A stretch of 64,000 nucleotides of DNA, taken from positions 2,976,001 to 3,040,000 of the forward strand of contig NZ_JAHKSI010000001.1 of the NCBI RefSeq assembly GCF_019720915.1. The letters run 5' to 3'. The DNA comes from Alkalihalobacillus sp. TS-13 (GTDB lineage Bacteria > Bacillota > Bacilli > Bacillales > Fictibacillaceae). The position numbers were made by a program, and so were the translations under genes. This document shows, in pieces, positions 26,142 to 34,767 of the stretch (the first letter of the stretch is position 1; each line of letters opens with the position of its first letter). Below the pieces are notes generated by a model. The model was not told the DNA's origin. It ran no database searches and saw nothing but the letters and a program-made list of their open reading frames with translations.

Positions 26142-28052
26142 TCATTCAATCTCCTCCAGCAGTTGATAGGCTCCTTCTTTCGTACCTACCGTCAACAATC
26201 TTTCTCTGAAGCTTTCATCCATCAGCTTTCGGGAAAGGATTTGCAAGATTTTTAAGTGTGCGTCGCCTTCGCTTTGTTTCGGAACAGCGATCATGAAGAT
26301 CAGCTTCGCGTCGGTACCGTCGAGGCTATTCCAGTCCACTCCGTCCCTCTTAATCCCGAAAGCGACACTTGGTTGCTTCACCTCATCTGATTTTCCATGC
26401 GGTATGGCAATGCTATCGCCGATCCCTGTCGTCCCTTCCTGTTCACGAGCTAGGATCGCTTCTTTAAAACCATCCTTTGATGACAGCATGCCTGCTTGAT
26501 TCAATTTTCCTATCATCTCATCAATGACTTGATCACGAGTCGTCCCTGCCAGATTGATATCGATCAGATCTAGGTTCGTAATGTCTGTCAGCTTGTTGAT
26601 CTCACTTTTTTCAGACGGTTCCTCAATACTCTCTTCAGTAGGTGTTCCCTCTTGCTCGCCATCACCCTGTACATCTTTTTTCAACAAGTTCACCATAAAC
26701 GCTGTCACGATCACACCGCCAATGACAGCGACAAAGAACATGAGCACATTATCGACTGCACCTAGTACAGCAACGATTGGACCTCCATGTGCGACACGGT
26801 CACCAACATGCCCTAACATTGCAATCACTGACCCTGTCATCGAACCGACCATAATACTAGGAATGACACGCAATGGGTCCTGTGCGGCGAACGGAATCGC
26901 GCCTTCTGTAATCCCGAAGAATCCCATCGTGAAGGATGCCTTCCCAGCTTCCCGCTCTGTCACTTGATATTTCTTCTTATTGAGGAACGTCGCAAGTCCC
27001 ATGCCGATCGGCGGAACACAAATGGCCACCGCAATGGGACCCATGATTCCATAATTTCCTTCCCCGATCATCGCAGCTCCGAAAAGGAACGCTACCTTAT
27101 TGACTGGACCACCCATATCAAAGGCAATCATCGCACCAAGGATCAGCGCCAATAAGATCGAGCTTGTTCCTTGCATCCCTTCCAACCAAGAGGTCAATCC
27201 TTCAAACACTTGCGCAATCGGTGCACCGATCAAGTAAATAAACGCCATACCAACGATAAATGAGGCAATGACCGGAATAATGATAATCGGCATGATGGGT
27301 TGAATCGCTTTCGGAACCTTCACTTTCTTGATCCACAACGCGACATAGCCCGCCAAGAAACCAGCTATGATTCCACCGATAAAACCAGCTCCGGCTTCAC
27401 TTCCGTAAAAGCTTCCGTCCGCAGCAATATAACCACCGACGACACCAGGAGCCAATCCTGGTTTATCGGCAATGCTGTAGGCGATGAATCCAGCTAAAAT
27501 CGGCACCATGAACGTGAATGCCGCTCCCCCAATCGCTTCGATATTTTTCCAGACCGAACCTTCTGGAATAACGAGTCCTTCAGGCGTTTTCTCTCCACCA
27601 ATCGTGAGCGCAATCGCAATCAACAACCCGCCAACCACGATGAACGGAACCATGAACGAGACACCGTTCATCAAATGGCGGTATACCGGGTTTTCCTTTT
27701 TCGAAGTTGTCGGTAGTGAATCACCGCTTTCCTGAGCTTGATAAACCGGAACATCGCCACTCATCATCTTTTTGATCAGCTGTTCAGGATTACGGATGCC
27801 CTCCTGGACCCCGACAACCAATACCTTTTTACCAGCAAAACGATCTTTCGCGACCGTTTTATCCGCAGCGATGATGATTCCATCGGCTTCTCGGATGTCC
27901 TTTTCCGTCAGTTCATTTTCAACACCAATTCCGCCCTGGGTTTCAACCTTCATATCGACTCCAAGCTTCTCCGCCGCTTTCTGAAGGTTTTCAGAAGCCA
28001 TATACGTATGAGCGATCCCATTCGGACATGACGTCACCGCTAGTATTTTCAT
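26142..28052 (-). CDS. PTS fructose/mannose-family EIIBCA permease
   Basis: 636-residue phosphotransferase permease that imports and phosphorylates a hexose. Domain order is IIB (about 1-100, phospho-Cys in VTSCPNGIAHTYMA), IIC (about 118-465, many membrane helices, GGPVNKVAF and GITEGAIPFAAQDPLR motifs) and IIA (about 485-636, phospho-His in SIAIPHGKSDEV). The B-C-A order is that of B. subtilis ManP rather than FruA (A-B-C). With a GH92 mannosidase gene just downstream on the same strand, mannose is a reasonable substrate, but fructose is not excluded. The start is ATG 28052 after AGGAGGAGG. A CcpA site lies 21 bases upstream. No mannose-6-phosphate isomerase gene is adjacent. Confidence 0.9.
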   Translation of the reverse strand: MKILAVTSCPNGIAHTYMASENLQKAAEKLGVDMKVETQGGIGVENELTEKDIREADGIIIAADKTVAKDRFAGKKVLVVGVQEGIRNPEQLIKKMMSGDVPVYQAQESGDSLPTTSKKENPVYRHLMNGVSFMVPFIVVGGLLIAIALTIGGEKTPEGLVIPEGSVWKNIEAIGGAAFTFMVPILAGFIAYSIADKPGLAPGVVGGYIAADGSFYGSEAGAGFIGGIIAGFLAGYVALWIKKVKVPKAIQPIMPIIIIPVIASFIVGMAFIYLIGAPIAQVFEGLTSWLEGMQGTSSILLALILGAMIAFDMGGPVNKVAFLFGAAMIGEGNYGIMGPIAVAICVPPIGMGLATFLNKKKYQVTEREAGKASFTMGFFGITEGAIPFAAQDPLRVIPSIMVGSMTGSVIAMLGHVGDRVAHGGPIVAVLGAVDNVLMFFVAVIGGVIVTAFMVNLLKKDVQGDGEQEGTPTEESIEEPSEKSEINKLTDITNLDLIDINLAGTTRDQVIDEMIGKLNQAGMLSSKDGFKEAILAREQEGTTGIGDSIAIPHGKSDEVKQPSVAFGIKRDGVDWNSLDGTDAKLIFMIAVPKQSEGDAHLKILQILSRKLMDESFRERLLTVGTKEGAYQLLEEIE

Positions 28053-28072
28053 ATGCCTTACCTCCTCCTAAT

Positions 28073-28086
28073 CGTAACCGTTTACA
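28073..28086. promoter_or_regulatory. CcpA cre site in the PTS leader
   Basis: On the minus strand TGTAAACGGTTACG matches 13 of 14 positions of the cre consensus TGWAANCGNTNWCA. It lies just upstream of the ribosome binding site, so CcpA bound here would act as a roadblock or block the promoter, giving glucose repression. Confidence 0.7.
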
Positions 28087-28424
28087 TAGACCGTATAACG
28101 AAACAGTCGAGAGCAAAGGGCTTTTTGTTACCGTAACCCAGATAATACATAAAAATACCCCAGCTATAAAGGTATAACGGGTTCACTTGTGAGGTGCAAA
28201 ATGCAAAAACGCAAACCAAATCACAAGCTAAATCACATAGTATTCATTTAATGATTCACAGTATAATTCACATCAAAAAGGCTTAGAGGAAAATCTACTC
28301 TAAGCTCATTCTTTATATGACTTATTCAATTAAAGCCTCCGATAATTGAAAACTTGAGATAATTTTGTATATGGTACCTCTAATTACTAATTCCAACCAT
28401 TAGATTACAGTTTGAATTACTTCA
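28087..28424. other. Intergenic region upstream of PTS gene
   Basis: About 340 bases. It must contain the PTS promoter. A cluster of CACA-containing words (AAATCACA, AATTCACAT) at about 28180-28280 resembles sequence at about 29290-29320, hinting at a degenerate repeat. No gene is seen. Confidence 0.35.
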
Positions 28425-29087
28425 TCATTTTTTGTATTCATATTTATCTTTAAGTTCTTCCGTTATTTTCTTAAAATCTGCTACTGAATTCCAAAAATCT
28501 CTGTCCATTTCTCCTTCTTCAAGAGCCCAGCGAAATTCACGCCAAAAACTTACCTGTGCGTGTTCAACCCTGTTGTTTAGAGATTCGTCATGACGATATT
28601 CCTCTAGTTCTTCAACCACCTGTGTTGCTTGGCGATCAAAAAGTGATTTGAATATCCACATGTTTTTGGTTTCATCCAATGTAAAACCATCATTTTCCGC
28701 ATTATTAACATAGCTTTCTAGTTTATCGAAAGAATTCTCAAGAGATGTGAGACTTTGGATCAATTCCTGTCTTTCCTCTTCTTTTTCTATCATATAGAAG
28801 CCTGGTATTGCCATGATAATTAAAACAACCACGCTGCTGACGATTATTTTATTTTTCTTATTCAAGTGATCACCTCGATTAAGAATTCTGTATTTGCTGA
28901 TTATCCCCCTATTTAGCTTAAGATAAGCCCCAGTTTTTCGAGCATCTTTTTTAAACTTCTCTTTTAACAGTTTTAGAAATATAACAAAATAGACACTAAA
29001 ATAAATAATTGCAAAAAGACCGATATCAATGCTGTAATCTAATACACTGCCTTCACCAAAATAAGGATTAACCATTGGAGCTATCAT
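28425..29087 (-). CDS. Hypothetical membrane protein with coiled-coil tail
   Basis: 220-codon frame, family not recognised. It shows one hydrophobic segment at about 22-41 and a second at about 81-98, then a charged, helical extracytoplasmic or cytoplasmic tail (KEEERQELIQSL, VVEELEEYRHDES). The first ATG has no good ribosome binding site. An internal TTG at 28865 has an excellent GAGGTG five bases upstream and would give a 146-residue protein with one N-terminal membrane anchor. The frame may therefore hold two genes or a wrongly long start. The neighbours give no clue, and codon use is more AT-rich than in the glycan island. Confidence 0.55.
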   Translation of the reverse strand: MIAPMVNPYFGEGSVLDYSIDIGLFAIIYFSVYFVIFLKLLKEKFKKDARKTGAYLKLNRGIISKYRILNRGDHLNKKNKIIVSSVVVLIIMAIPGFYMIEKEEERQELIQSLTSLENSFDKLESYVNNAENDGFTLDETKNMWIFKSLFDRQATQVVEELEEYRHDESLNNRVEHAQVSFWREFRWALEEGEMDRDFWNSVADFKKITEELKDKYEYKK

Positions 29088-29714
29088 ATCGTGAATAATC
29101 CAAGATATTTAGGCCACTATTAGATAGCTTATATCTGAATTGAAAAAAGCTGTCCTTCCTGACTTTTTGTTCTTCTGGATTTCAAGCAGTCATCTTCCAG
29201 AATCTTGCCCGTTTGTTGAATAACATTAATCAATGTTTGATATCTATATTTTAACATATTTTTCTAGTTTTCTTCGAAATCCCATACAAATTCGCAACAC
29301 AAATCACACCTAAATTCACATACCATTTCACCCCTTGCGAAATGGTATGTGAATTCATATATCATTTTGGCAACAAAACTTTAGGGAAGTATTGATATAA
29401 CAATAAAAAGCGCACTGTGAATTTTCGTTGTGAAAAATCCAGTGGGCTTGAATTGATATTTACTTGTTTACACCTCTGAAGTAAAACCCGGTAATTAAGG
29501 CATAGGGTATTTTTATAGATTACTTTTTATCTTGTAGGAATTTAGTGTGTTTATATTCATCCTTTACCAGCAGGTTTTTTGAAGGTAACCTGTAAATTTA
29601 TGTTAAAATAAAAATAAATCTTGAAAATGTTATTCAACGAAAGGGGGCACTTGCTGAATAAGTGGACAGGTTAATAAAATGAGTATGATTTTATATAGAT
29701 AAGGATTGAGAAGC
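29088..29714. other. AT-rich intergenic region with strong hairpin
   Basis: About 625 AT-rich bases between the hypothetical membrane protein and the DUF2750 gene. It contains a perfect 17-bp hairpin at 29313-29355 and an imperfect hairpin near 29410-29445. No convincing gene was found on either strand. Confidence 0.5.
29313..29355. repeat. Perfect 17-bp hairpin in non-coding DNA
   Basis: Arms AATTCACATACCATTTC and GAAATGGTATGTGAATT surround a 9-base loop. There is no T run on either side and no adjacent gene end, so it is not an obvious terminator. It may be a mobile repeat unit or an RNA element. Confidence 0.65.
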
Positions 29715-30089
29715 TTGAATGAAATGGAATTTGAAGCAGTTAGCAAACAATCTGCTAATATAAGATACGAGTATTTTATTAAAAAGGTTGTAGATTATGA
29801 GGAAGTCTGGGGATTATATAACGATGGCTGGGCAACATCTCAAGATGAAGAAAGTAAAATGCTTATACCATTCTTTCCAAGAAAAGAATTTGCTGAAAGC
29901 TGTATTAGAAAAGAATGGGCAGGATATAAAGCTAAGCTAATAGATTTAGATGAATTTATCAATGAATGGCCTATTGGGATGAAAGAAGGTGGAATAAGAC
30001 CTTCAATTTTTCCTAATGAAGAAAATACAGTAGTTGTAAACATTGAGGTTCTTATTAAAGATTTAGAGACAGAACTAGAGAACTATTAG
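29715..30089 (+). CDS. DUF2750-family protein
   Basis: Small soluble protein of 124 residues recognised as DUF2750 by the opening NEMEFEAVSKQSANIRYEYF, the segment EVWGLYNDGWA, and the central MLIPFFPRKEFAE. The start is set at TTG 29715 because that gives the family-typical beginning; TTG 29706 and ATG 29724 are in frame. Function is unknown. Members often sit in accessory loci near toxin-immunity genes, and here it lies a little over 1 kb from toxin and immunity remnants. AT-rich, probably acquired. Confidence 0.75.
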   Translation: MNEMEFEAVSKQSANIRYEYFIKKVVDYEEVWGLYNDGWATSQDEESKMLIPFFPRKEFAESCIRKEWAGYKAKLIDLDEFINEWPIGMKEGGIRPSIFPNEENTVVVNIEVLIKDLETELENY

Positions 30090-30229
30090 GAAAGTGTTAC
30101 AGCATCCTATCACTATTCAATTAAGGGGGATTTAATAGTTAAGTATTAAATATCAGCTAACTTCGCAGTTTAGTGCTATTTATGGAAATACTATACTTAC
30201 AATGAAAACTAGTATCTTGGAGGGACTTA

Positions 30230-30823
30230 ATGAAATTTTTTATTGCTTTTATAACAGCTATATTAACAGGAATAATTGCTTTTTTAGGAATTAAAACAAT
30301 ATCTTCTATGTACATAGAATTTATAATCAAACCACCAGGTGGGGGGCTTGAGGGACTGTCTTTGTTTTTATCTCTATTATATATAACACCTATAATTATC
30401 ATAATTCTACTTTTTGTTTACTACTATAAATTTGAAAGTTGGAATGTAAGAGGATTATTATTTGGTGCTGTTATTGGATTATGGTTAGTTAAGATATTAG
30501 AAGTATGGAATTTGCCATATTATATTAATGTGATTCCAACTTTTTCAATGGTCATCGGTTATTTTTTTGTGCGGCGTACCAATGCATGGTTATATATAAA
30601 TGGGTTTACAATCGGTACAGTGTTCGGGTTTGTTATTGCGTACATTATGGTAATTGTATTACGTTGGGTAAATAACTCTTTGACTTCCTACTTTTATTTT
30701 AGTCCTAGCGAGCAATCATTACTTCTAATCACAATTTTACTTACTGCCATTATTGGGAACTTGATTGAAAAGAAGCTGAAAAATATGAAAAATAGTTTAT
30801 CTGAAATTAAACAACACAATTAA
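30230..30823 (+). CDS. Hypothetical multi-pass membrane protein
   Basis: 197 residues, not recognised. It has about five hydrophobic segments: 3-30, 45-64, 74-90, 98-113 and 124-147, plus one at about 165-180, and a basic C-terminal tail ending in lysine-rich sequence. The start is ATG 30230 after GGAGGG. A GGG-rich loop (KPPGGGLEG) lies between the first two helices. A terminator-like hairpin follows at 30931-30964. Composition is strongly AT-rich like its accessory neighbours. Confidence 0.65.
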   Translation: MKFFIAFITAILTGIIAFLGIKTISSMYIEFIIKPPGGGLEGLSLFLSLLYITPIIIIILLFVYYYKFESWNVRGLLFGAVIGLWLVKILEVWNLPYYINVIPTFSMVIGYFFVRRTNAWLYINGFTIGTVFGFVIAYIMVIVLRWVNNSLTSYFYFSPSEQSLLLITILLTAIIGNLIEKKLKNMKNSLSEIKQHN

Positions 30824-30930
30824 AACGTCGCATAATTAACTTGAACTTTCATGACAGAAGTATTTAAAAGAAGTAGGGAGTTATCATTCCCTCATTAATA
30901 GTGTTTTATAACTTTTGATGAAATTGTAGA

Positions 30931-30964
30931 AAAACCTTGAAGGGCTTCAGCCAATCAAGGTTTT
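30931..30964. terminator. Bidirectional hairpin terminator
   Basis: Stem AAAACCTTGA with TCAAGGTTTT and a 14-base loop, between the plus-strand membrane protein gene and the minus-strand immunity remnants. A-rich on the left and T-rich on the right, so it can work in both directions. The rest of the gap 30824-31029 holds nothing recognised. Confidence 0.65.
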
Positions 30965-31029
30965 AGATTTCTAATTTAACTATATCAAATAAAAAGTCTT
31001 CAGCCAATCGGTTCATATGTTTGGGTTTT

Positions 31030-31290
31030 CTAAATCGACTCCTGGTCAAAAGAAACTACTTTAGGTTCTTGATTATTATCGAGTTGTTTAAAGTCTAAAA
31101 AGAAGAGTTCTCCACTACCGGTATATAAATTATGAGGAGATTTTTGGGTAAATTCATTTCTCTTCGTTTAGTTAGAGTAAACCATATTGAGTCCCATAGT
31201 TTTGGTTTATCAATAGTGATTGGCTATATCGGTTTGACTTCAACAAATCCCCGGTGTATTTGGCAAATAAACCGCCCCTACGTATTAGAT
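31030..31290 (-). pseudogene. Remnant of a SMI1/KNR4 (SUKH)-like immunity gene
   Basis: On the minus strand the frame 31152-31030 reads FTQKSPHNLYTGSGELFFLDF, then a tail with EPKVVSFDQES and a stop. This looks like the C-terminal half of a SUKH-type immunity protein (LYTGSGELFFLDF is the telling segment). Upstream, other frames carry VEVKP and DKPKLWDSIWFTLTK separated by stops, consistent with frameshift and nonsense decay. It lies directly downstream of a YezG-type immunity gene, as in arrays of immunity genes behind polymorphic toxins. No start or ribosome binding site remains. Confidence 0.5.
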
Positions 31291-31716
31291 TTCTTCAAAA
31301 CCGTTACCATTAATGTATCTCTTTTCCCATTGTTCTTGTTTTTCAACATGATTAAGGTCAGCTACATCTTCATACCCATATTCAATTTTCATTTGACCTG
31401 TATTTTCCAAAAGAAATGTTAAATTTGTCCACTGTTCTTGATTCTGAATTTTAAATTCATTCCATAGCTCTTCAAATGCTCCATATAATTCTTGTTTTAA
31501 TTGTTTGAAATATTGTGGATCAATATTAAAATTATCTAATATATCTAAACTATAGACTGGGCTATCTTCATTAATCGGATAGTAATAAAAGAAGACTTGT
31601 GAAAAACCTTCTCTGACTTCTGAATATAATAATATTTTATCCCATTCTTCTGGTATCATTTCATTTAGGGTAGTAGCAGCTACTTGATATAAAGATTCCA
31701 TTTTATTAGTTTCCAT
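31285..31716 (-). CDS. yezG: YezG-family immunity protein
   Basis: 143-residue cytosolic antitoxin that should bind and block the nuclease end of a YeeF-like toxin. It resembles B. subtilis YezG throughout: METNKMESLYQ start, IPEEWDKILLYSEV, QVFFYYYPIN, and WTNLTFLLENTGQMKIEYGYEDV. The start is ATG 31716, eight bases after GGAGGG, which overlaps the end of the toxin frame, so toxin and immunity genes are coupled. The immunity gene is intact while the toxin is broken, as expected if immunity against kin that keep the toxin is still useful. Confidence 0.88.
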   Translation of the reverse strand: METNKMESLYQVAATTLNEMIPEEWDKILLYSEVREGFSQVFFYYYPINEDSPVYSLDILDNFNIDPQYFKQLKQELYGAFEELWNEFKIQNQEQWTNLTFLLENTGQMKIEYGYEDVADLNHVEKQEQWEKRYINGNGFEEI

Positions 31717-31718
31717 AC

Positions 31719-33047
31719 TTAATTCCCTCCATCATAGTTAGTTAAATTAACTTCAAATCGTTTACCATCCACTTTGTACTGAACCTCAAAACTTGATGGT
31801 CTATGGGATAGTTTATTATAAATTGGTTCTATTTTAACTTCTACAGTTTTACCTTTCTCTAATTCTTTTTTCCATGTATTCTCTAATGCTTTATATTCGC
31901 TTCGGTTTAGAGTCTAGTTCATAGGAACTAAGTTATCGATATTACCGGATCCTTTAAAAATACTAGCTATTAAATGTCCACCATCATCATTTGGAAGCCG
32001 ATAATTTCTACCAACTGATTTTTGTGCATACGAATTGCGCTTTGCCTTGCCTAATTCTAATTTAGCTTCTACAGCACTAATACGACCACTATTATCTGTT
32101 GTATATTTGTAACCTTCATTAGTTACATACCTTATATTGGGCTTTAAAGTCTTTTTACGATCAACTCTAGTAAATTGTTCACCGAAATTGACTTCTTTCA
32201 CTTCAGCCTTCGAACTATTTATTTTTTTGTTGGGTTTTATGTTATCTAGTTTTACCGATATGTTGTCTCCGGCAACAGGTTTATCCAATTTAACAACAGG
32301 ACTCACCACATTATTCTTGGCTGGAGTGACATTTATATGGTTGTCTCCGCTAATAACAGTCTTAGATGTTCTCTGCGCTACACCTGTATCTACTACACTA
32401 CTTGTTGTTTTCCCAGCCTGGCTGACTGCTGTGTCTGATACTTGGGTTGTGGTTTGCGCGACTTGTGTTGGTGTTCCTTTGATCATTGGGATGGCTTTCG
32501 TTGCTCCTACCGCTAAAAACGGAAGAGTTGCAGCGATCACCGTGACGGTTGCAGCTGTTTTAATGTTTGGCATTTTCCCCTGGAAGAGGTTCCCAAGAGA
32601 ATATTCCGAACCGCCAGCAACACCACCACCGACAGTATATCCAGCTATTCTTGAACTGACCATAGTGGTTGCAGTACGCGCTAGTGGCCCTGCAATCGTT
32701 CCTGCTGCGCCCCACACCGCCATGTCTTTAGCCATCGCCATCGGATTAAGTGGTTCACCATGGACAAAATGTCGGTAGAGATGCATTCCACCAGCAATAC
32801 CAGCCGAAATACCACCGCTGATCAACCCTGTTCGACCGAGAAAACCGCCAAGCATCCGTAACCCAGTTCCTGCTATAGAAGTACCTTTTGCGCCCCAGGC
32901 TGCAAACCGTGTTCCCCGTGCTAGTAGTCCTACACCATCTGAGGCCATGCCTAACACCATCCACGCTAGACCACCCAAAAAACTGATGTTGTCAGTCGTA
33001 GCTGCATAAAGTCCATAGCTCAATCCGCTTAGAACTGAATTTGATGG
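31719..33047 (-). pseudogene. Truncated polymorphic nuclease toxin with in-frame amber codon
   Basis: Remnant of a secreted interbacterial toxin. The frame opens right after a stop at 33048-33050 with no start signal, inside a hydrophobic, glycine-rich middle region, so the N-terminal delivery domain is gone. The C-terminal nuclease (Endonuclea_NS_2 type) reads GRNYRLPNDDGGHLIASIF and DNLVPMN, then hits TAG at about 31914. The same frame then continues without further stops: TLNRSEYKALENTWKKELEK, KTVEVKIEPIY, and on to TAA at 31719. A single base change (for example serine TCG to TAG) explains the stop. Toxin activity is therefore probably lost. A composite repeat lies directly at the truncated 5' side. 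Confidence 0.8.
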
Positions 33048-33102
33048 TCAAAAATCAAAGCTAACAAACAGAACCACCCAAAAACATCTCTCCTCAAACA
33101 AA

Positions 33103-33238
33103 AAAGGAGTAAAACGCCGAGCGTTTTACATCCGTAAAGTGACATTAATCGTCTGGAGGCTGACTATAGTCCTCTTTTCTTTTTCGACAACTGCGCTCCA
33201 AAACAGGAGGAAGCACGAGAACCGTCCCCACCCCTCAC
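33103..33238 (-). repeat. Composite intergenic repeat, copy A, with terminator hairpin
   Basis: Hairpin TAAAACGC-CGA-GCGTTTTA at 33110-33128 with a T-rich tail on the minus strand, then the shared blocks GACTATAGTCC, CTTTTTCGACA and GGAAGCACGAGAACCGTCC. The hairpin and flanks are nearly identical to 44830-44856. The outer end overlaps the stop codon of the nhaC-like gene, and the inner end abuts the truncated toxin. Confidence 0.75.
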
Positions 33239-34668
33239 AAACTTTCGCTTTTCGGCAGTGAGTCGAGTTCTACTTCTTTGTCAGCTCCATCTGTATACCA
33301 TACAAACTTACCACTGAAACCATAAACGACAGAAATGATAAGAACTAAGAAATGGTACCAAAGGAACGGCAAGTAAGAAAGGGTTGTAACGCCCAAAACT
33401 GTCGCCATATAGACACCGCCATCAGACCAGGGGACCATCGGGGTTGTAATGGTACCTCCTGCTTCCGTATTCCGGGAAAGGACCCGGCGATCGATACGCA
33501 AACGATCATAGTTTTCCTCAGTAATTTTACTGGCGGTGATAAGAGAAACGTAAGCCGCACCCCCGAAAAAGTTTCCGAAAAAACCTGCAATCAGCGTCGA
33601 AACAGTCGTTTTCCCCGCATTATCAGCCCATCTAAGCAATGTATTGCAAATCACCTGTAAAATGCCTGTCACTTCCATCAATCCACCCAATCCAAGTGCG
33701 AGGATGATTAAAAGAATAACTTCCAACATCGATACGATACCGCCTCGATTCAAAAGGTTATCCATAAAGTCCACACCGGACTCAATATGGAATCCAGAGT
33801 ACGATGTCTTGAGCCCCTCAAGAATAGTCATATCCTGGAAGAGGGCAGCCCAAATCGCTCCAAGCAAAGCACCAAATGTGATTGTAGGTATAGAGGGTTT
33901 CTTAAAAGCAAGCAGCCCGATAACGATTATTGCTGGAATCAACATGTACCATTCAATACTGAAATACCCTTCAAGTGCATTCATCGCTTGTTCAGCTCTT
34001 GTCAAATCAACGTTTTGGCCAACATAAAAGAATCCTACCAGCAAAAACAAGATTGAAGAAAGCACCAACGCCGGCACACTGACATATAGCATCGACCGAA
34101 TGTGGTCGAACAAATTAACTCTAGTCAAGGAAGCCGTCATGACTGTCGTATCTGATAAAGGAGACAGTTTATCACCGACATATGCCCCACATATCACCGC
34201 TCCGGCAACCAGTGGTGCTGGAATTCCGAAACTATGTCCAATCCCCATCATCGCTATTCCTGCGGTACCCGCCGTACCAAAGGAAGTACCGGTTGCTAAA
34301 GATGTTACTGCACATATAAAAACAGTTGCAAACAAGAATATCGATGGATTAATAATGCTTAATCCATAATAAATGATACTTGGGACAATACCTCCAGCAA
34401 TCCATGTACCGATTAAGGCTCCGACAGTAGTAAGGATGATTATTGCTTCTAATCCATTACTGATCCCGTTCAGCATTCCTTTCTGGATAGAACCATATTG
34501 ATGCCCCAACCGTAAGCCCAATACCATGATCAAGAACCAAGATGTCAATAATGCAAGTTGGATCGGTAGTTCAAACACAGAAATGAACAGGTAGATAATA
34601 AGCACAAAACCTACTAATATAAACAATACCTCACCCATATTTGGCAATCTTGTCTTGTTATTTTCCAT
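33235..34668 (-). CDS. nhaC: NhaC-family Na+/H+ antiporter-like transporter in the hydroxyproline operon
   Basis: 477-residue membrane protein with 11-12 hydrophobic segments. NhaC family motifs are SLATGTSFGTAGTAGIAMMGIG, GAYVGDKLSPLSDTTVM-type region (key: GDKLSPLSDTT) and RNTEAGGTITTPMVPWS. The start is ATG 34668 after AAAGGGGAT; a TTG 15 bases upstream is less likely. It is the last gene of the operon with the amino-acid oxidase and the hydroxyproline epimerase. Members of this superfamily also exchange organic acids (malate/lactate), so here it may carry hydroxyproline or an amino-acid product. That is inference from position only. Confidence 0.9.
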   Translation of the reverse strand: MENNKTRLPNMGEVLFILVGFVLIIYLFISVFELPIQLALLTSWFLIMVLGLRLGHQYGSIQKGMLNGISNGLEAIIILTTVGALIGTWIAGGIVPSIIYYGLSIINPSIFLFATVFICAVTSLATGTSFGTAGTAGIAMMGIGHSFGIPAPLVAGAVICGAYVGDKLSPLSDTTVMTASLTRVNLFDHIRSMLYVSVPALVLSSILFLLVGFFYVGQNVDLTRAEQAMNALEGYFSIEWYMLIPAIIVIGLLAFKKPSIPTITFGALLGAIWAALFQDMTILEGLKTSYSGFHIESGVDFMDNLLNRGGIVSMLEVILLIILALGLGGLMEVTGILQVICNTLLRWADNAGKTTVSTLIAGFFGNFFGGAAYVSLITASKITEENYDRLRIDRRVLSRNTEAGGTITTPMVPWSDGGVYMATVLGVTTLSYLPFLWYHFLVLIISVVYGFSGKFVWYTDGADKEVELDSLPKSESL

Positions 34669-34767
34669 AATATCCCCTTTCAATGATTGATACCGCTTAC
34701 AATAACTTTTACCAGCTTAGATGCCGTTTAACCGAAAATTCCCTCCCCCCCTCTGCATGTTGATTTA

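Noticed and set aside
31132-31422. 96-codon plus-strand frame
   Set aside because: It overlaps the minus-strand immunity gene and the SUKH remnant in antisense and has no family features.
28425-33050. Prophage region
   Set aside because: AT-rich accessory genes and toxin debris are present, but there is no integrase, structural gene, lysis gene or attachment repeat.
33235-34668. Housekeeping Na+/H+ antiporter role for the first nhaC
   Set aside because: Not excluded, but its place behind the epimerase under a sigma-54 promoter argues for a substrate-linked role.
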